A stretch of DNA of 64,000 nucleotides from Candidatus Borkfalkia ceftriaxoniphila (GCF_004134775.1 NZ_SDOZ01000002.1:1338005-1402004), one strand, 5' to 3'; counted from the stretch's first letter, positions 41,861 through 51,599 are shown. Numbers and translations: made by a program. The notes: generated from the sequence alone by a model not told the origin.

Positions 41861-43924
41861 ATGAACAAAGTTTTTTCCAAAAGCAAATGGATATGGCTGA
41901 AAGAATGCAAGGCGAACCAGTATGCGGACTTTATCGTAAAGTTTATTGTAACGGAAAAGGACGCGAAACTGCGTATCAGCGCTGATTCCGATTACGAGGC
42001 GTACGTAAACGGGCATTTTGTCTATGCGGGGCAGTATCCCGACTATCCGCATTATAAGATCTACGACGAATTCGACGTCGGCGTTGTCTGCAAAGAGGGC
42101 GAAAATACGCTCGCCGTCCGCTGCCGATACGTGGGAGAGGACACGAGCACCTATCGCCGCGAACAGGCGGGACTTTTGTTCGAAATCGAAAGCCTCGGCC
42201 GAATCGTCGCGTACAGCGGCGAACACATACTTTCCCGCGAAGATCTCTGCTATCGGAGCGGACCGATGGAGAAGATCAGCCCGCAACTCGGATTTTCTTT
42301 TTTGTACGATTCCACGAAAGAGGACGATTGGACGGAGGGCTTTTCGAAGAGCGTTGCCGTCGAAAAATCATGCGAACTTTTTCCCCGCCCCAATAAGCGT
42401 CTTGTATTCGAAGAGTGCCGCGGCGCGGTGCTCGTTTCGCAGGGCGACTTTGTATTGAAACGGACGATGCCGACCGCCGCCGAAACTGCGGCGAACGCCT
42501 ATTTGCGCCATATTGCTTTGGACGAAATGGGAAATACGTTTGCGCCGCGCTGTCCGCTGCCCTCCGGGAACGGTTACCGTTTACAGGGCGCGGGCGACGG
42601 CGTGTACGCGCTCGCGGATATGGGAGAGGAAACTGCGGGATTCGTCTGCCTGGATTTCGAAGTGCCGTGCGACTGCGACGTGATCGCAGCGTTCGGGGAA
42701 CACCTCGACGATCTGCGGGTGCGTTCCTATATCGACGGCAGAAATTTTGCGTTTACCTACCGCGCGCACCGCGGCCGCAACGTGTGGCGGGGCAATCTGC
42801 GGCGGCTGGGGCTCCGCTATCTGCAACTGTATTTTCTTTGCGAGCGCGCGAATTTGTACGATTGCCGCGTTCTCGCCTGCCGCTACCCCGCAAAGCGGAA
42901 ACATACCGACATCCGCGACGGACTGTACCGCAAGATCTATGAAAACGGCGTGCGCACGCTGGAAAACTGCATGCACGAGCATTACGAGGACTGTCCCTGG
43001 CGCGAACAGGCTCTGTACGCGATGGACAGCCGCAATCAGATGCTTTTCGGCTATTTTGTGTTTGACGATCCTTTGTACGCGCAGTCGAATCTGCGGCTGA
43101 TGTCGAAGGGGCTTCGTGAAGACGGGCTGTTGGAACTGTGCTTTCCCGCGCGCGTGGGGGTGACGATTCCCTCGTTCAGCCTGTATTTTGTCTTTGCCGT
43201 CGTCGAAAATTACGAATTTACCGAAGACAAAGCGTTTTTGGAAGAGATGATGCCGACCGTGCACGCAATTTTGGGCGCTTTTGAAAGGCGCAGAGAAGAA
43301 AGGGGACTTGTTCCCGTCTTTGCGGAAACGCCGTACTGGAATTTTTACGAGTGGAAGGACGATCTGGACGGCGGCGCGATCTTCCGAGGCGAGCCGCTCG
43401 CGCCGCGCTACGACAGTTGCCTGAACCTGCTCTATCTCTATGCGCTGCAAAAGACTGCGGCGCTTTGCGCAAATGCGGCGTACGGAAAAGAAATTTCCGC
43501 GCTGAAATATGCGATCGTGCGCGAATTTTTCGACGCGGGACGCGGCGCGTTCTCGACGGTTTCGGAAAACGGGCAAAAACGGGGATTCGCGCAGTTGCCG
43601 CAGGCGCTGGCGGTCATGACGGGCTGCGTTCCCGCGGGAATGCGTCCTTTCGGGGAATTGCTCGAAGACGCGACGCTCACGTCGCTCAGCCTGAGTAACA
43701 AGATCTGGGCGTACGAGGCGCTTTTGAAAGCGGATACGGAAAATCTCGGTTTCGTGCTTCGCGATATCGAAAAAACTTTCGGCGGCATGGTCACGTGCGG
43801 CGACACGACGCTGTATGAAACGGAGGGCGGCGCAGCCGACTTCCATCTCGCAGGCAGTCTGTGCCACGGCTGGTCCGCCGTGCCCTGTTATATTTTTCAA
43901 CGTTACGCAAAGGAGAAGATCTGA
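41861..43924 (+). CDS. Alpha-L-rhamnosidase-like glycoside hydrolase (GH78-like)
   Basis: A 687-residue cytoplasmic enzyme resembling Bac_rhamnosid/GH78 proteins. The N-terminal ~170 residues are beta-rich (SDYEAYVNGHFVYAGQYP, like the carbohydrate-binding module of the family); the (alpha/alpha)6 barrel follows with DCPWREQALYAMD (Asp377), the counterpart of the DCPxRE motif, and ends near residue 680 after HLAGSLCHGWSAVP, matching the GH78 ending H-x-W(S). No signal peptide is present, so the substrate must be imported. It is 24 bases after the UroD-like gene (site GGGAGGA). Confidence 0.8.
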   Translation: MNKVFSKSKWIWLKECKANQYADFIVKFIVTEKDAKLRISADSDYEAYVNGHFVYAGQYPDYPHYKIYDEFDVGVVCKEGENTLAVRCRYVGEDTSTYRREQAGLLFEIESLGRIVAYSGEHILSREDLCYRSGPMEKISPQLGFSFLYDSTKEDDWTEGFSKSVAVEKSCELFPRPNKRLVFEECRGAVLVSQGDFVLKRTMPTAAETAANAYLRHIALDEMGNTFAPRCPLPSGNGYRLQGAGDGVYALADMGEETAGFVCLDFEVPCDCDVIAAFGEHLDDLRVRSYIDGRNFAFTYRAHRGRNVWRGNLRRLGLRYLQLYFLCERANLYDCRVLACRYPAKRKHTDIRDGLYRKIYENGVRTLENCMHEHYEDCPWREQALYAMDSRNQMLFGYFVFDDPLYAQSNLRLMSKGLREDGLLELCFPARVGVTIPSFSLYFVFAVVENYEFTEDKAFLEEMMPTVHAILGAFERRREERGLVPVFAETPYWNFYEWKDDLDGGAIFRGEPLAPRYDSCLNLLYLYALQKTAALCANAAYGKEISALKYAIVREFFDAGRGAFSTVSENGQKRGFAQLPQALAVMTGCVPAGMRPFGELLEDATLTSLSLSNKIWAYEALLKADTENLGFVLRDIEKTFGGMVTCGDTTLYETEGGAADFHLAGSLCHGWSAVPCYIFQRYAKEKI

Positions 43925-43925
43925 A

Positions 43926-45980
43926 ATGGAAAATTTCCGATTCGCGCGCGTCTTCCGCAGCCGCATGATCTTACAGCAAAACGCGGAAACGGAAGTCTGG
44001 GGTTTCGGCGCGCGCGGCAAAGTGATCGTCGAACTTTCGGGAAAAGAATCGCGCCGCGCCGAGTGCGAAAGCGCGGCGGACGGTGCGTTCCGCGTAAAAT
44101 TGCAGGCGGTCGCGGGCGGCGACGAACCGTACGTTTTGCGCGCGGTTTGCGGCGGTGAAGAGATCGCCGCCGATGAAATACGGTTCGGGGACTGCTATCT
44201 TTTAATGGGGCAGTCGAATATGTCCTATGCGCTGTCTGCGGCGGAGGGGCGCGAAGAATGGACTGCGCGTGCGCGCGGCTGCCGCATTTCCTCCTTGGCG
44301 CTCTCGGAGGACGCGCCCGATACCGCGAAAATTTTTCGTCCCGTAGCGCCCCTTTGCGATCTTAGAAAGGACTACGAATACGTGACCGAGCGCGACGAAA
44401 AGTTCTCTTCGCTTTCCGCCGTCGGCGTGATGACCGCCGTCCGCCTGTACGAAAAGACGCGTATTCCCGTGGGTTTTGTGGATACATCGATGGGCGGGCT
44501 TTCCGTGGAAAGTTATCTCCCTCGCGAGGACGCGGAAGGGGACGGGGAACTGCTGGAATTTTTAAAGCGCGCGGGGCGCTATGTGTCCGCCGAGGCGTAC
44601 AACCGATGCGGCGAGCGTAATTTTACCCAACTCGGCGGCGTTTACAACGAAAAGATCGCGCCGCTCGAAGGGCTGAAATTCAAAGCGATCGTCTGGTATC
44701 TGGGCGAAAGTTCCGCCTATGACTACGAATACGCGCAGTTTTACGCGCGGGAACTTATCAAGATCGTGTCGCGCTGTCGGAAGTTGTTCGGGGGTATTCC
44801 CTTTGCCGCCGTGCAGATCGCGCCCGAATATTACCCCTACGGCGACAGATACGGGTATCTGTACGTCAACGAGAGCATTTCCCTGTTGCAGGAAAAACTC
44901 GAAAATTATTTTGCCGTGCCTATTTATAATGCGGAGCCGCGCTGGCTCGTCGAGGACGGGGACTGCTATTATCATCCCATTCATCCCGTCAACAAGGCTC
45001 CCGTCGCCGAGGCGCTCGTCCGCGTCCTTTCGGAAAATAAAAAGTTTCCCGCGATCGGGAACGTGCGGCGGGAGGGCGATCATTTCATTTGCCGCGTAAA
45101 CGATGCGGAAAGCGGGATCTGCCGCGGCCCGCTCTACGGATTCACCGTGTGCGGGGAAAACGGCAAATATTATCCCGCTGAAGCGCGCGCCGAGGGAAAG
45201 GACTGCATCCGCATTTCTTCTCCGCACGTTAATAAGCCCGTGCATATGACGTACGCCTTTATGCAGGAACAGCGGGAATGCAACGCGCGCCTTAAAACGG
45301 GCGAAGCGATTTTACCGTACCGCAGCGAGCGGGGGAGCGTGCGCAAGGGGTATTATTTTTCGCCGCCCTATTGGGGCTTGCGCGAAAAATTCGTGCGCGA
45401 AAACTGTTTCGGATACAACGTGGGCACCTGCCGCCTTGTTCCCTGTTGGGAAAGCGGCAAGATCTACGGCGCGCCCGTCAAAATTTTTCACGCGGGCGGC
45501 GGGTTGAAGATCAAAGCAAAGCCTTCCAATGCAGATTATTTCTTTTTCGGCGTATCTCCCAATATCTGCCTTTCGGGTATCGTCAATCATCTTTCCGATT
45601 TCGATTATCTATCCGTGGAATTATCGTGTTCGGAAGAGGCTTCCTTTTACGGGATAGCCGTGCGCGACGCGCGGGGCGAAGTGTTCCGCTTCGCGCCCCT
45701 CGAAGGGGAAAATATGGCGGATTTTCTGCCCCTTTCGAAAGAGCCGCGCCGCTACTGCGTGGAATTTAAGCGCGCATTCGCCGGCGATATGTCCGTGACC
45801 GACTGTCCGCCCGAACGGCGCGATCTCTTCGTACAGGCGGAATTTTTGTTCCGTTGCAAAAAGCCCTGTACGGTTTTTTTAAAATCGCTCGATCTGAGCG
45901 ACGAGCCCTTCTATGCTTCATACGAACGTGAAAAACAGGCGCCCGCTCGCCTCGACGCGCAACTTCCTTCGCGGCAATAA
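43926..45980 (+). CDS. Sialate O-acetylesterase-like SGNH hydrolase
   Basis: A 684-residue enzyme related to 9-O-acetylesterases acting on acetylated glycans. The beta-domain start FRSRMILQQNAETEVWGFG is typical; nucleophile motif LMGQSNMS (Ser97), then GFVDTSMGGLSVESY, IVWYLGESSAYD (Glu261) and HPIHPVNKA with the catalytic His353. The last ~180 residues are an extra beta-rich region of unknown role. The ATG at 43926 directly follows the GH78 stop. No signal peptide: like its neighbours it acts inside the cell, removing acetyl groups before or after glycosidic cleavage. Confidence 0.82.
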   Translation: MENFRFARVFRSRMILQQNAETEVWGFGARGKVIVELSGKESRRAECESAADGAFRVKLQAVAGGDEPYVLRAVCGGEEIAADEIRFGDCYLLMGQSNMSYALSAAEGREEWTARARGCRISSLALSEDAPDTAKIFRPVAPLCDLRKDYEYVTERDEKFSSLSAVGVMTAVRLYEKTRIPVGFVDTSMGGLSVESYLPREDAEGDGELLEFLKRAGRYVSAEAYNRCGERNFTQLGGVYNEKIAPLEGLKFKAIVWYLGESSAYDYEYAQFYARELIKIVSRCRKLFGGIPFAAVQIAPEYYPYGDRYGYLYVNESISLLQEKLENYFAVPIYNAEPRWLVEDGDCYYHPIHPVNKAPVAEALVRVLSENKKFPAIGNVRREGDHFICRVNDAESGICRGPLYGFTVCGENGKYYPAEARAEGKDCIRISSPHVNKPVHMTYAFMQEQRECNARLKTGEAILPYRSERGSVRKGYYFSPPYWGLREKFVRENCFGYNVGTCRLVPCWESGKIYGAPVKIFHAGGGLKIKAKPSNADYFFFGVSPNICLSGIVNHLSDFDYLSVELSCSEEASFYGIAVRDARGEVFRFAPLEGENMADFLPLSKEPRRYCVEFKRAFAGDMSVTDCPPERRDLFVQAEFLFRCKKPCTVFLKSLDLSDEPFYASYEREKQAPARLDAQLPSRQ

Positions 45981-46001
45981 TGCCGCTGCGGCGTAATTCG
46001 T

Positions 46002-46030
46002 TTGACAAATCGTTCATAAATCGTTATAAT
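46002..46030 (+). promoter_or_regulatory. Consensus sigma-A promoter of the giant-lipoprotein operon
   Basis: TTGACA (46002-46007), 17-base spacer, TATAAT (46025-46030). Confidence 0.9.
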
Positions 46031-46035
46031 ACAAA

Positions 46036-46055
46036 TGTCATAAGATTGTATGACA
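46036..46055 (+). promoter_or_regulatory. Inverted repeat at the transcription start
   Basis: TGTCATA (46036-46042) and TATGACA (46049-46055) flank 6 bases and lie at the expected +1 region. The right arm touches the AGGAG ribosome site (46055-46059). It could be a repressor operator or a 5' stem that covers the ribosome site. Confidence 0.5.
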
Positions 46056-46070
46056 GGAGTGACATGAACT

Positions 46071-49049
46071 ATGAATAAGAATTACACTGGATCAAAGAGA
46101 AGGATCGCCGTATGTTTTCTGGCGGTCGTACTTGTTTTAGCGATCGGAGCAATGGTATTGTGCGGCTGTTCCGATAAACCGCAGGGTTACCGCCCCGAAA
46201 GCCCCAGCGTGACCAAGACGCCGCCCAAGGACGGTTCTCCCGAAGATTACGACGCGCTCGACAATATCGCGTTCGTCATCGGCAAACTCAATTCGCGCAA
46301 ATATTATCACAGCGAAAACCGCAATACCGCCAACGCGACTTCGCTCGGTATCGTCAACGTAAAACAGACGGTCGTGGGCAGCAAGGATTATAAGGACGGG
46401 CTTCTCATTTCCTCTACAATCAGCACGAGCAGTTCTTCTTTGGCGCCTTCCAAGGCGCTCCAGAAATTCTACGGCGAGAAAAAGGTGGTCGTGCGCACCG
46501 CCGCATCGAATAAACCTGCGGACTGGAACGGGCTCAATACCAAATGGGCGTCGGGCGAGCCTTCGGAAATTCTCGACGAAACGCAGTACGAGGCGAAATA
46601 CGGCCTTTGGGCGAGCGAATTTTCCGATTACGTCATCAACGAAAATACGCTATTGACCAAGGATGCCAAACCCGTGAAAAACGGCGACAAGTACGAGTTG
46701 ACCGTTTCTCTGTCCGTCGGCGCGAACAACGCAGACGCGACCTATTATTATAAAAAACAGATGAAGACGATGGGGGATCTGAGCGAAGAACCGCAGTTCG
46801 ACGACGTTTCCATGACCATCGTGTTCGGTTCCGACTGGACGGTTTCCTCCGTCAGAACGCGGGAAAACTATACCTCCAAGAAAATGGGCATCACGGCGTC
46901 CTGCAAGGGCGAGGCGGAAATTACTTTCTCGTACGACGAAAAGTCGGCGGACGTTTCCGCTTACGAGGATTATTTCAGCAAATACGCCTCGGCGCCCACA
47001 AAGGGGGACGACGGCGAGAAAGAGATGACCGCCATGGATTATATCGGCGAGGGGCTCATTCCCGTACTCAACGGAAAATCCACGCTATCCGTTCAACTGG
47101 ACGTTGCGGGCAGTCTCGTCGAAGGGTTTGCCCGTTTGGAAATGAGCGAGGCCTCGCTCAGCCGTTTGCTGGTGAAAACACCGCAAACGCAATTCGTTTA
47201 TACAGACGACGTGCTCTACGCCATGTACGACAAGGCGGTCGCCAAACTGACGGTTTCCGAATTACAGGGCGCGCTGCCCGATTTCGGCACGGGGTCCGAG
47301 GAAATCGTGTCCGCCATCGAAAACGGCGTTCTGGAAAAGGAGGGCAACCTCGTCACCGTTTCCTGCGTTCTGCCGCTCGGTACGGGCGATATTCCTCTCG
47401 TGTTCGGGTTCAGCGAAACGGACGGCAAGGTGGAATGGAAATACATAAACGCGAGCCTTTCCGTGTTCGGGCAGGAGATCTCTGCAACGGTGGAGCCTTC
47501 CTCCGAAAAGGTGCAGTTTGATCCCGTCATTGCGGATGACGCCGTGGATATGACCTTGTTTGCCAAAGACCTTGCCGATTTTTCAAGCCTGAAGGCATTG
47601 ACGGGGTCCGCGGATTATGCGACGGACGCGCAGGACGTGCACGTAGACGCGAATATCGAAAACGCGGAGTCCGGGATCGTGCCCGTAAAGGCGGACGTTG
47701 CCGTTTGCGTGCAGAATTATAAGACGGACGACACGGGCGCGGCGATACGCGACGAAAATAATGCGCGCACGCCCGACGGCGGGCACTTCGTGCACGCGAT
47801 CCTTGCGGACGACGTGCTGTATCTGAGTTATTCGCTCGTTTCTCTCGATGCGGAAACGGCACTCCGCGTCAAGATTTCCATGTTCGATTTGATGATGTCG
47901 GGAATGGAACTCATAAACATTTTGAACGACGTATTCGGCTTCGATCTGGGCGGGATCCTTTCCGCGGCGACGCTGACGCAGGAGAGCGCGCCGATCGTGC
48001 TGCAATCTATGTTTACAACGGGCGTGGGCGCGGCCTTTACGGCGGAAACGGACGCTTGGGGCGATCATTCGGTCGGGCTGGAAAACGCGTCGGTCAACGG
48101 CGGAACTCTTGCGCTTACGATCGGGGCGGTCAAAAATGCTGCGTTCGAAACGATCGCGGCGCCCCTCGGCGATTACACCGATCTCGCCTTCCTCTCTCGG
48201 TTGCTTGCCGACTTTAACGCCACCGCCGACAACAAGGCTACGGGTATCGACTTGTCGGGCGGTTTCATGTTAAATATTTTGGGTGAGAATATCATTATCG
48301 ACGCCGAATATAATTTGCAGATCGGCGTGGATTCGAACGGCGCGGCATTCCTGCGCGTAGGACTCGAGATCAATGATGGCAAATTTATCTATGGCAAAGG
48401 TCATAGTGAGATCGTTCTTAAAAACGGTTTGGTCGTTATCACCAAAACGCAGACGACGGTTTACGACAAGGATAAAAACAAACATATCAGTTTGGAAACG
48501 CCCGTCGTAACGGCGCACGCGATAACGACTTCGGAATTCATGAATAATTTTGCCGAAGAGTTGTTGTTTGCCAGCAATTTGAATATGGAATCGCTGCAGG
48601 GGATCATTGATCTGGTCGGAAGCATGGCGGGAAATTTCGGGTTTAAAGCCGATATCGGCGAAATTATTTCCGGCACAGTCGATGAAAACGGATATGGGGT
48701 GAACGTCGATTTAGGAAAATTGCTCGGAATGGAAGGCGGCCTGTCTATACAGATCGTGCGCGAAAAAGTTGCAGGCTCGCAGACATACGTTTTAAAATCT
48801 GTCAATATCGATTTGAATTTGCAAATGAAATTTTTCGGCACGAATTTGGTTATCGCAAGCGGCAATATCACCATGACCAACAACAACCCCGGTCAGGCGG
48901 TGGATTTCAGCGCTTTCCATGCGGCGGTTTCGGATGCGGCTAAGACGTTCGGATGCCCGGATTTCGCGGCGTTGGCGCAGAAAGTAGCCGATAACGGCGG
49001 CGTTCTGAAAACGCCCGAACCCGCGCCCGAACCCGAACCTGCGGCATAA
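46071..49049 (+). CDS. Large (992-residue) lipoprotein of unknown function
   Basis: The N-terminus has a long basic n-region, a hydrophobic segment (about 12-30) and a lipobox MVLCGC with Cys33 as the lipidated residue, so it is anchored on the outer face of the membrane. The mature part has no transmembrane segment, no catalytic motif that is recognised, many alternating beta-strand-like stretches and Ser/Thr/Asp-rich parts, and ends in a Pro-Glu repeat (PEPAPEPEPAA). Repetition between thirds is suggested by phrases with SLxVQLDVAGS and GINLQIGVDS-like strands but is not certain. A single promoter serves it and the two following genes. Confidence 0.8.
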   Translation: MNKNYTGSKRRIAVCFLAVVLVLAIGAMVLCGCSDKPQGYRPESPSVTKTPPKDGSPEDYDALDNIAFVIGKLNSRKYYHSENRNTANATSLGIVNVKQTVVGSKDYKDGLLISSTISTSSSSLAPSKALQKFYGEKKVVVRTAASNKPADWNGLNTKWASGEPSEILDETQYEAKYGLWASEFSDYVINENTLLTKDAKPVKNGDKYELTVSLSVGANNADATYYYKKQMKTMGDLSEEPQFDDVSMTIVFGSDWTVSSVRTRENYTSKKMGITASCKGEAEITFSYDEKSADVSAYEDYFSKYASAPTKGDDGEKEMTAMDYIGEGLIPVLNGKSTLSVQLDVAGSLVEGFARLEMSEASLSRLLVKTPQTQFVYTDDVLYAMYDKAVAKLTVSELQGALPDFGTGSEEIVSAIENGVLEKEGNLVTVSCVLPLGTGDIPLVFGFSETDGKVEWKYINASLSVFGQEISATVEPSSEKVQFDPVIADDAVDMTLFAKDLADFSSLKALTGSADYATDAQDVHVDANIENAESGIVPVKADVAVCVQNYKTDDTGAAIRDENNARTPDGGHFVHAILADDVLYLSYSLVSLDAETALRVKISMFDLMMSGMELINILNDVFGFDLGGILSAATLTQESAPIVLQSMFTTGVGAAFTAETDAWGDHSVGLENASVNGGTLALTIGAVKNAAFETIAAPLGDYTDLAFLSRLLADFNATADNKATGIDLSGGFMLNILGENIIIDAEYNLQIGVDSNGAAFLRVGLEINDGKFIYGKGHSEIVLKNGLVVITKTQTTVYDKDKNKHISLETPVVTAHAITTSEFMNNFAEELLFASNLNMESLQGIIDLVGSMAGNFGFKADIGEIISGTVDENGYGVNVDLGKLLGMEGGLSIQIVREKVAGSQTYVLKSVNIDLNLQMKFFGTNLVIASGNITMTNNNPGQAVDFSAFHAAVSDAAKTFGCPDFAALAQKVADNGGVLKTPEPAPEPEPAA

Positions 49050-49068
49050 AAGGGGAGGCAATAGAAAT

Positions 49069-50079
49069 ATGGATCGCGGCGTCACGTATATCGTAACGGG
49101 CTGCACAGGTTATGTGGGCAACGTTTTGACGAAAAAACTGCTTGCGGAGAATTGCCGCGTCATTGGGTTTGCCCGCAGTCACCAAAAAGCGGAACAGGTA
49201 TTCAAAGAACAAAAACCCGCGTTCGTATTCGGAGATATCGCAAACCGTGCGGACGTGGAACGCCTGTTCGAAGGAGAAGGTCCCTTTGTCGTCATTCATA
49301 CGGTGGCGAAAGTCACGATCGGCGAAGGCTCTAAAAAGGAACTGTACGACGTGACCGTCAAGGGCACGCGGAACGTAACGGACGCCTGCTGCGCGCACGG
49401 CGCGAAAAAACTTCTGCATATCTCCTCCACCGAGGCGTTGCCGCGCGGTCTGCGGCTGAAAGAAGATTTGAGCAATTATATTCCCTGTCCCAAGCGTGCG
49501 AGAAAGGGATACGCCCGCGCCAAGAGCGAGGCGGACGCCGTCGTCTTGAACGCCGTAAAGGAGCGCGGGCTGAACGCCAGCCTGCTGCTTTTGGCGGGCG
49601 TACTGGGGCCCGGGGATTACAGCAACAGCCATATGTCGCAAATGTTCATTGATTATATCGAGGGGCGTCTGCCCGCCTCGATCCGCGGCGGTTACAATGA
49701 TTTCGATATCCGCGACGTGGCGGAAGTGCTCCCCGCCGTCGTGGAAAGAGCGAAGAAAGGCGAAAGTTATATTTTCGCCAACAAGCCGGATACCATCAAC
49801 GACAGCCTCGCCGTCGTTTCCGAAATGACAGGCAAAAAAATGCTCCCCACGCTGCCTCTCTGGGTGGCGTACGTCGGACTTCCGTTTTTAAGCCTAGCGG
49901 CGAAAGCGCGCAAAAAGCGCCCGTTGTACACGGGCGCGGCGCTCGCTTCGATTCGGGAAAAAGCCGAATTTCCCATCGGAAAAGCCGTCAGCGAATTCGG
50001 TTATTCGCCCCGTCCGCTCAAAGAAACGGTGCGCGATCACGTCGAATTTCTCGCGGAAAACGGCATGGTCAGGTTATGA
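49069..50079 (+). CDS. NAD(P)-dependent epimerase/dehydratase (extended SDR)
   Basis: A 336-residue Rossmann-fold protein of the extended short-chain dehydrogenase family. Cofactor motif TGCTGYVG, the HISSTEAL serine segment and the catalytic Tyr-x3-Lys in GYARAKSEA are present. Substrate may be a nucleotide sugar, a dihydroflavonol-like or a steroid-like molecule; nothing in the sequence decides this. AAGGGGAGG precedes the ATG, 20 bases after the lipoprotein gene. Its stop overlaps the next gene by four bases, so the two products are likely made in a fixed ratio. Confidence 0.88.
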   Translation: MDRGVTYIVTGCTGYVGNVLTKKLLAENCRVIGFARSHQKAEQVFKEQKPAFVFGDIANRADVERLFEGEGPFVVIHTVAKVTIGEGSKKELYDVTVKGTRNVTDACCAHGAKKLLHISSTEALPRGLRLKEDLSNYIPCPKRARKGYARAKSEADAVVLNAVKERGLNASLLLLAGVLGPGDYSNSHMSQMFIDYIEGRLPASIRGGYNDFDIRDVAEVLPAVVERAKKGESYIFANKPDTINDSLAVVSEMTGKKMLPTLPLWVAYVGLPFLSLAAKARKKRPLYTGAALASIREKAEFPIGKAVSEFGYSPRPLKETVRDHVEFLAENGMVRL

Positions 50080-50966
50080 AGATCCTTTTTGTCTACTATA
50101 CGGGAACGTACAACACGCGGTTTTTGACCGACCTTCTCATTTTGAGGTTAGAAGAGCACGGACACATATGTTCGCGGGTGGAGATCGAGCGGGGCGTGCC
50201 GCCCGCCGATACGGAGGGTTACGATCTGATCGGGTTCGGCTATCCGATCTACGGCTTCAATTCTCCCTTGCCGTTCAACCGCTACGTGAATACGCTGGAA
50301 ATCGAAAGGGGACAGAAGTTTTTTATCTATAAAAACAGCGGCGAGACGTTTGCGATGAACAACGCGTCCAGCCGCATTCTTTTAAGGCGCATGAAGCGGA
50401 GAGGCGCGGCGTTTGCGGGCGAATATCATTTCGTCATGCCGTATAACATTCACTTTGCGTTCGACAGGGAATTTGTCCGTGAGATTCTGGACAAGGACGA
50501 AAAACTCGCCCGCATCATGATCGACAATCTGGAACGGGGCGAAATATCGGAAATCGGTAGCAATTTTATTTACAACGTCGCTTCCGCGGCGGTGTCCGTA
50601 CAGAAGATCGGCGGGTGCGTCAATTCGTTTTTTTACAAAGTCGACAAAGAAAAATGCGTCCGCTGCGGGCTGTGCGTTCGGAACTGTCCCGAAAAGAATA
50701 TCCGTCTGGATCGGGGAAAGATCAAATTCGGGCACCGCTGCGATATGTGCATGCGCTGTTCGTTCTTTTGTCCGACGAACGCCGTCCGCATCGGCTTTTT
50801 AGAGGGCTGGAAAGTCAACGGCGATTACCGTCTTTCGGAAATTCTTGAGGATACTTCCCCCCGCGCGCCCTATATCGACGAAAACAGCTGCGGATTTTAC
50901 AGATGCTTTATCCCGTATTTCGCCCGTATCGACGCGGAATATGCAAAGAAATTCAAAGACGATTAA
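50076..50966 (+). CDS. EFR1-type flavodoxin-ferredoxin protein
   Basis: A 296-residue redox protein combining an N-terminal flavodoxin-like domain (LFVYYTGTYNTRFLTDLL; FGYPIYGFNSP) with two [4Fe-4S] motifs: CVRCGLCVRNCPEKN and CDMCMRCSFFCPTNAV. This is the EFR1 (electron-bifurcation-free ferredoxin reductase-like) architecture common in Clostridia. It is translationally coupled to the SDR gene, so it may supply reducing power to that enzyme; the actual electron partners are unknown. Confidence 0.9.
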   Translation: MKILFVYYTGTYNTRFLTDLLILRLEEHGHICSRVEIERGVPPADTEGYDLIGFGYPIYGFNSPLPFNRYVNTLEIERGQKFFIYKNSGETFAMNNASSRILLRRMKRRGAAFAGEYHFVMPYNIHFAFDREFVREILDKDEKLARIMIDNLERGEISEIGSNFIYNVASAAVSVQKIGGCVNSFFYKVDKEKCVRCGLCVRNCPEKNIRLDRGKIKFGHRCDMCMRCSFFCPTNAVRIGFLEGWKVNGDYRLSEILEDTSPRAPYIDENSCGFYRCFIPYFARIDAEYAKKFKDD

Positions 50967-50998
50967 ACCCCGTTCGGAAAGATCCGAACGGGGTATTT
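50967..50998. terminator. Bidirectional terminator between EFR1 and SRAP genes
   Basis: ACCCCGTTCGGA (50967-50978) pairs with TCCGAACGGGGT (50983-50994). It lies between two converging genes and its end meets the SRAP stop codon. Confidence 0.8.
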
Positions 50999-51552
50999 CA
51001 ATAGATCAGGGGCACGGGGTTATCCCGATATAAGTAATCCGAGGCAAAGGATACGTCTGTCAGCCAGTCGCCGAGCGCGTCCTTTTCCACGAGTACGGGG
51101 ATACGGTGATGGAACTGCGATACGGGCGGCGTGGCGTCTTTGGTGAGAATGATAAATTTTTCTTCGCCGCCGCTGCGTTTGAAAAAGCCGCCGAGGTACA
51201 AAAGCCCGCCCGCCTGTTTCCGGAAATAATATTTCTTCTTGTCGGGCGACCACTCGAAAAACCCGCTGGCGGGGACCGCGCAGCGCCGCTCGAAAAAGTC
51301 GCGCCGAAATAGGGGCTTTTCCCGCACCGTTTCCGCGCGCGCGTTGATGAGCACGCCCTTGCCGTCGAGCTTTTCGTACCCCCAGCGGAACAGTCCCGCT
51401 GCAACGGAGCCGTTTCTCGCAGCAAGCGCGGGCGCGAGTTCCGTTGGGTACATCTCGCCCAGTTCGGGCGGCTCGCGGCCTTCTTTTTGCAGATCGTTCA
51501 AGATCTCCAATAGTTCGGGTTCGTCGATATTCACTTGAAATCTGCCGCACAT
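50998..51552 (-). CDS. SRAP-domain protein (YedK/HMCES family)
   Basis: A 184-residue SOS-response-associated peptidase-like protein that forms a protective thiazolidine crosslink with abasic sites in single-stranded DNA. The catalytic Cys2 is in MCGRFQVN, which fixes the start (51552); INARAETV, PASGFFEWS and HHRIPVLV supply Asn, Glu and His active-site residues. AGAGGTGG precedes the ATG. It is divergent from the dinB operon, so two DNA-damage functions share a control region. Confidence 0.93.
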   Translation of the reverse strand: MCGRFQVNIDEPELLEILNDLQKEGREPPELGEMYPTELAPALAARNGSVAAGLFRWGYEKLDGKGVLINARAETVREKPLFRRDFFERRCAVPASGFFEWSPDKKKYYFRKQAGGLLYLGGFFKRSGGEEKFIILTKDATPPVSQFHHRIPVLVEKDALGDWLTDVSFASDYLYRDNPVPLIY

Positions 51553-51570
51553 ATTCCACCTCTTACCTTT

Positions 51571-51599
51571 ATTGTACGCGATTCGGGATATAAAATCAA
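51571..51599 (-). promoter_or_regulatory. Sigma-A promoter of the SRAP gene
   Basis: On the minus strand TTGATT (51599-51594), 17-base spacer and TACAAT (51576-51571). No LexA-type box (GAACN4GTTC) was recognised around it. Confidence 0.65.
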
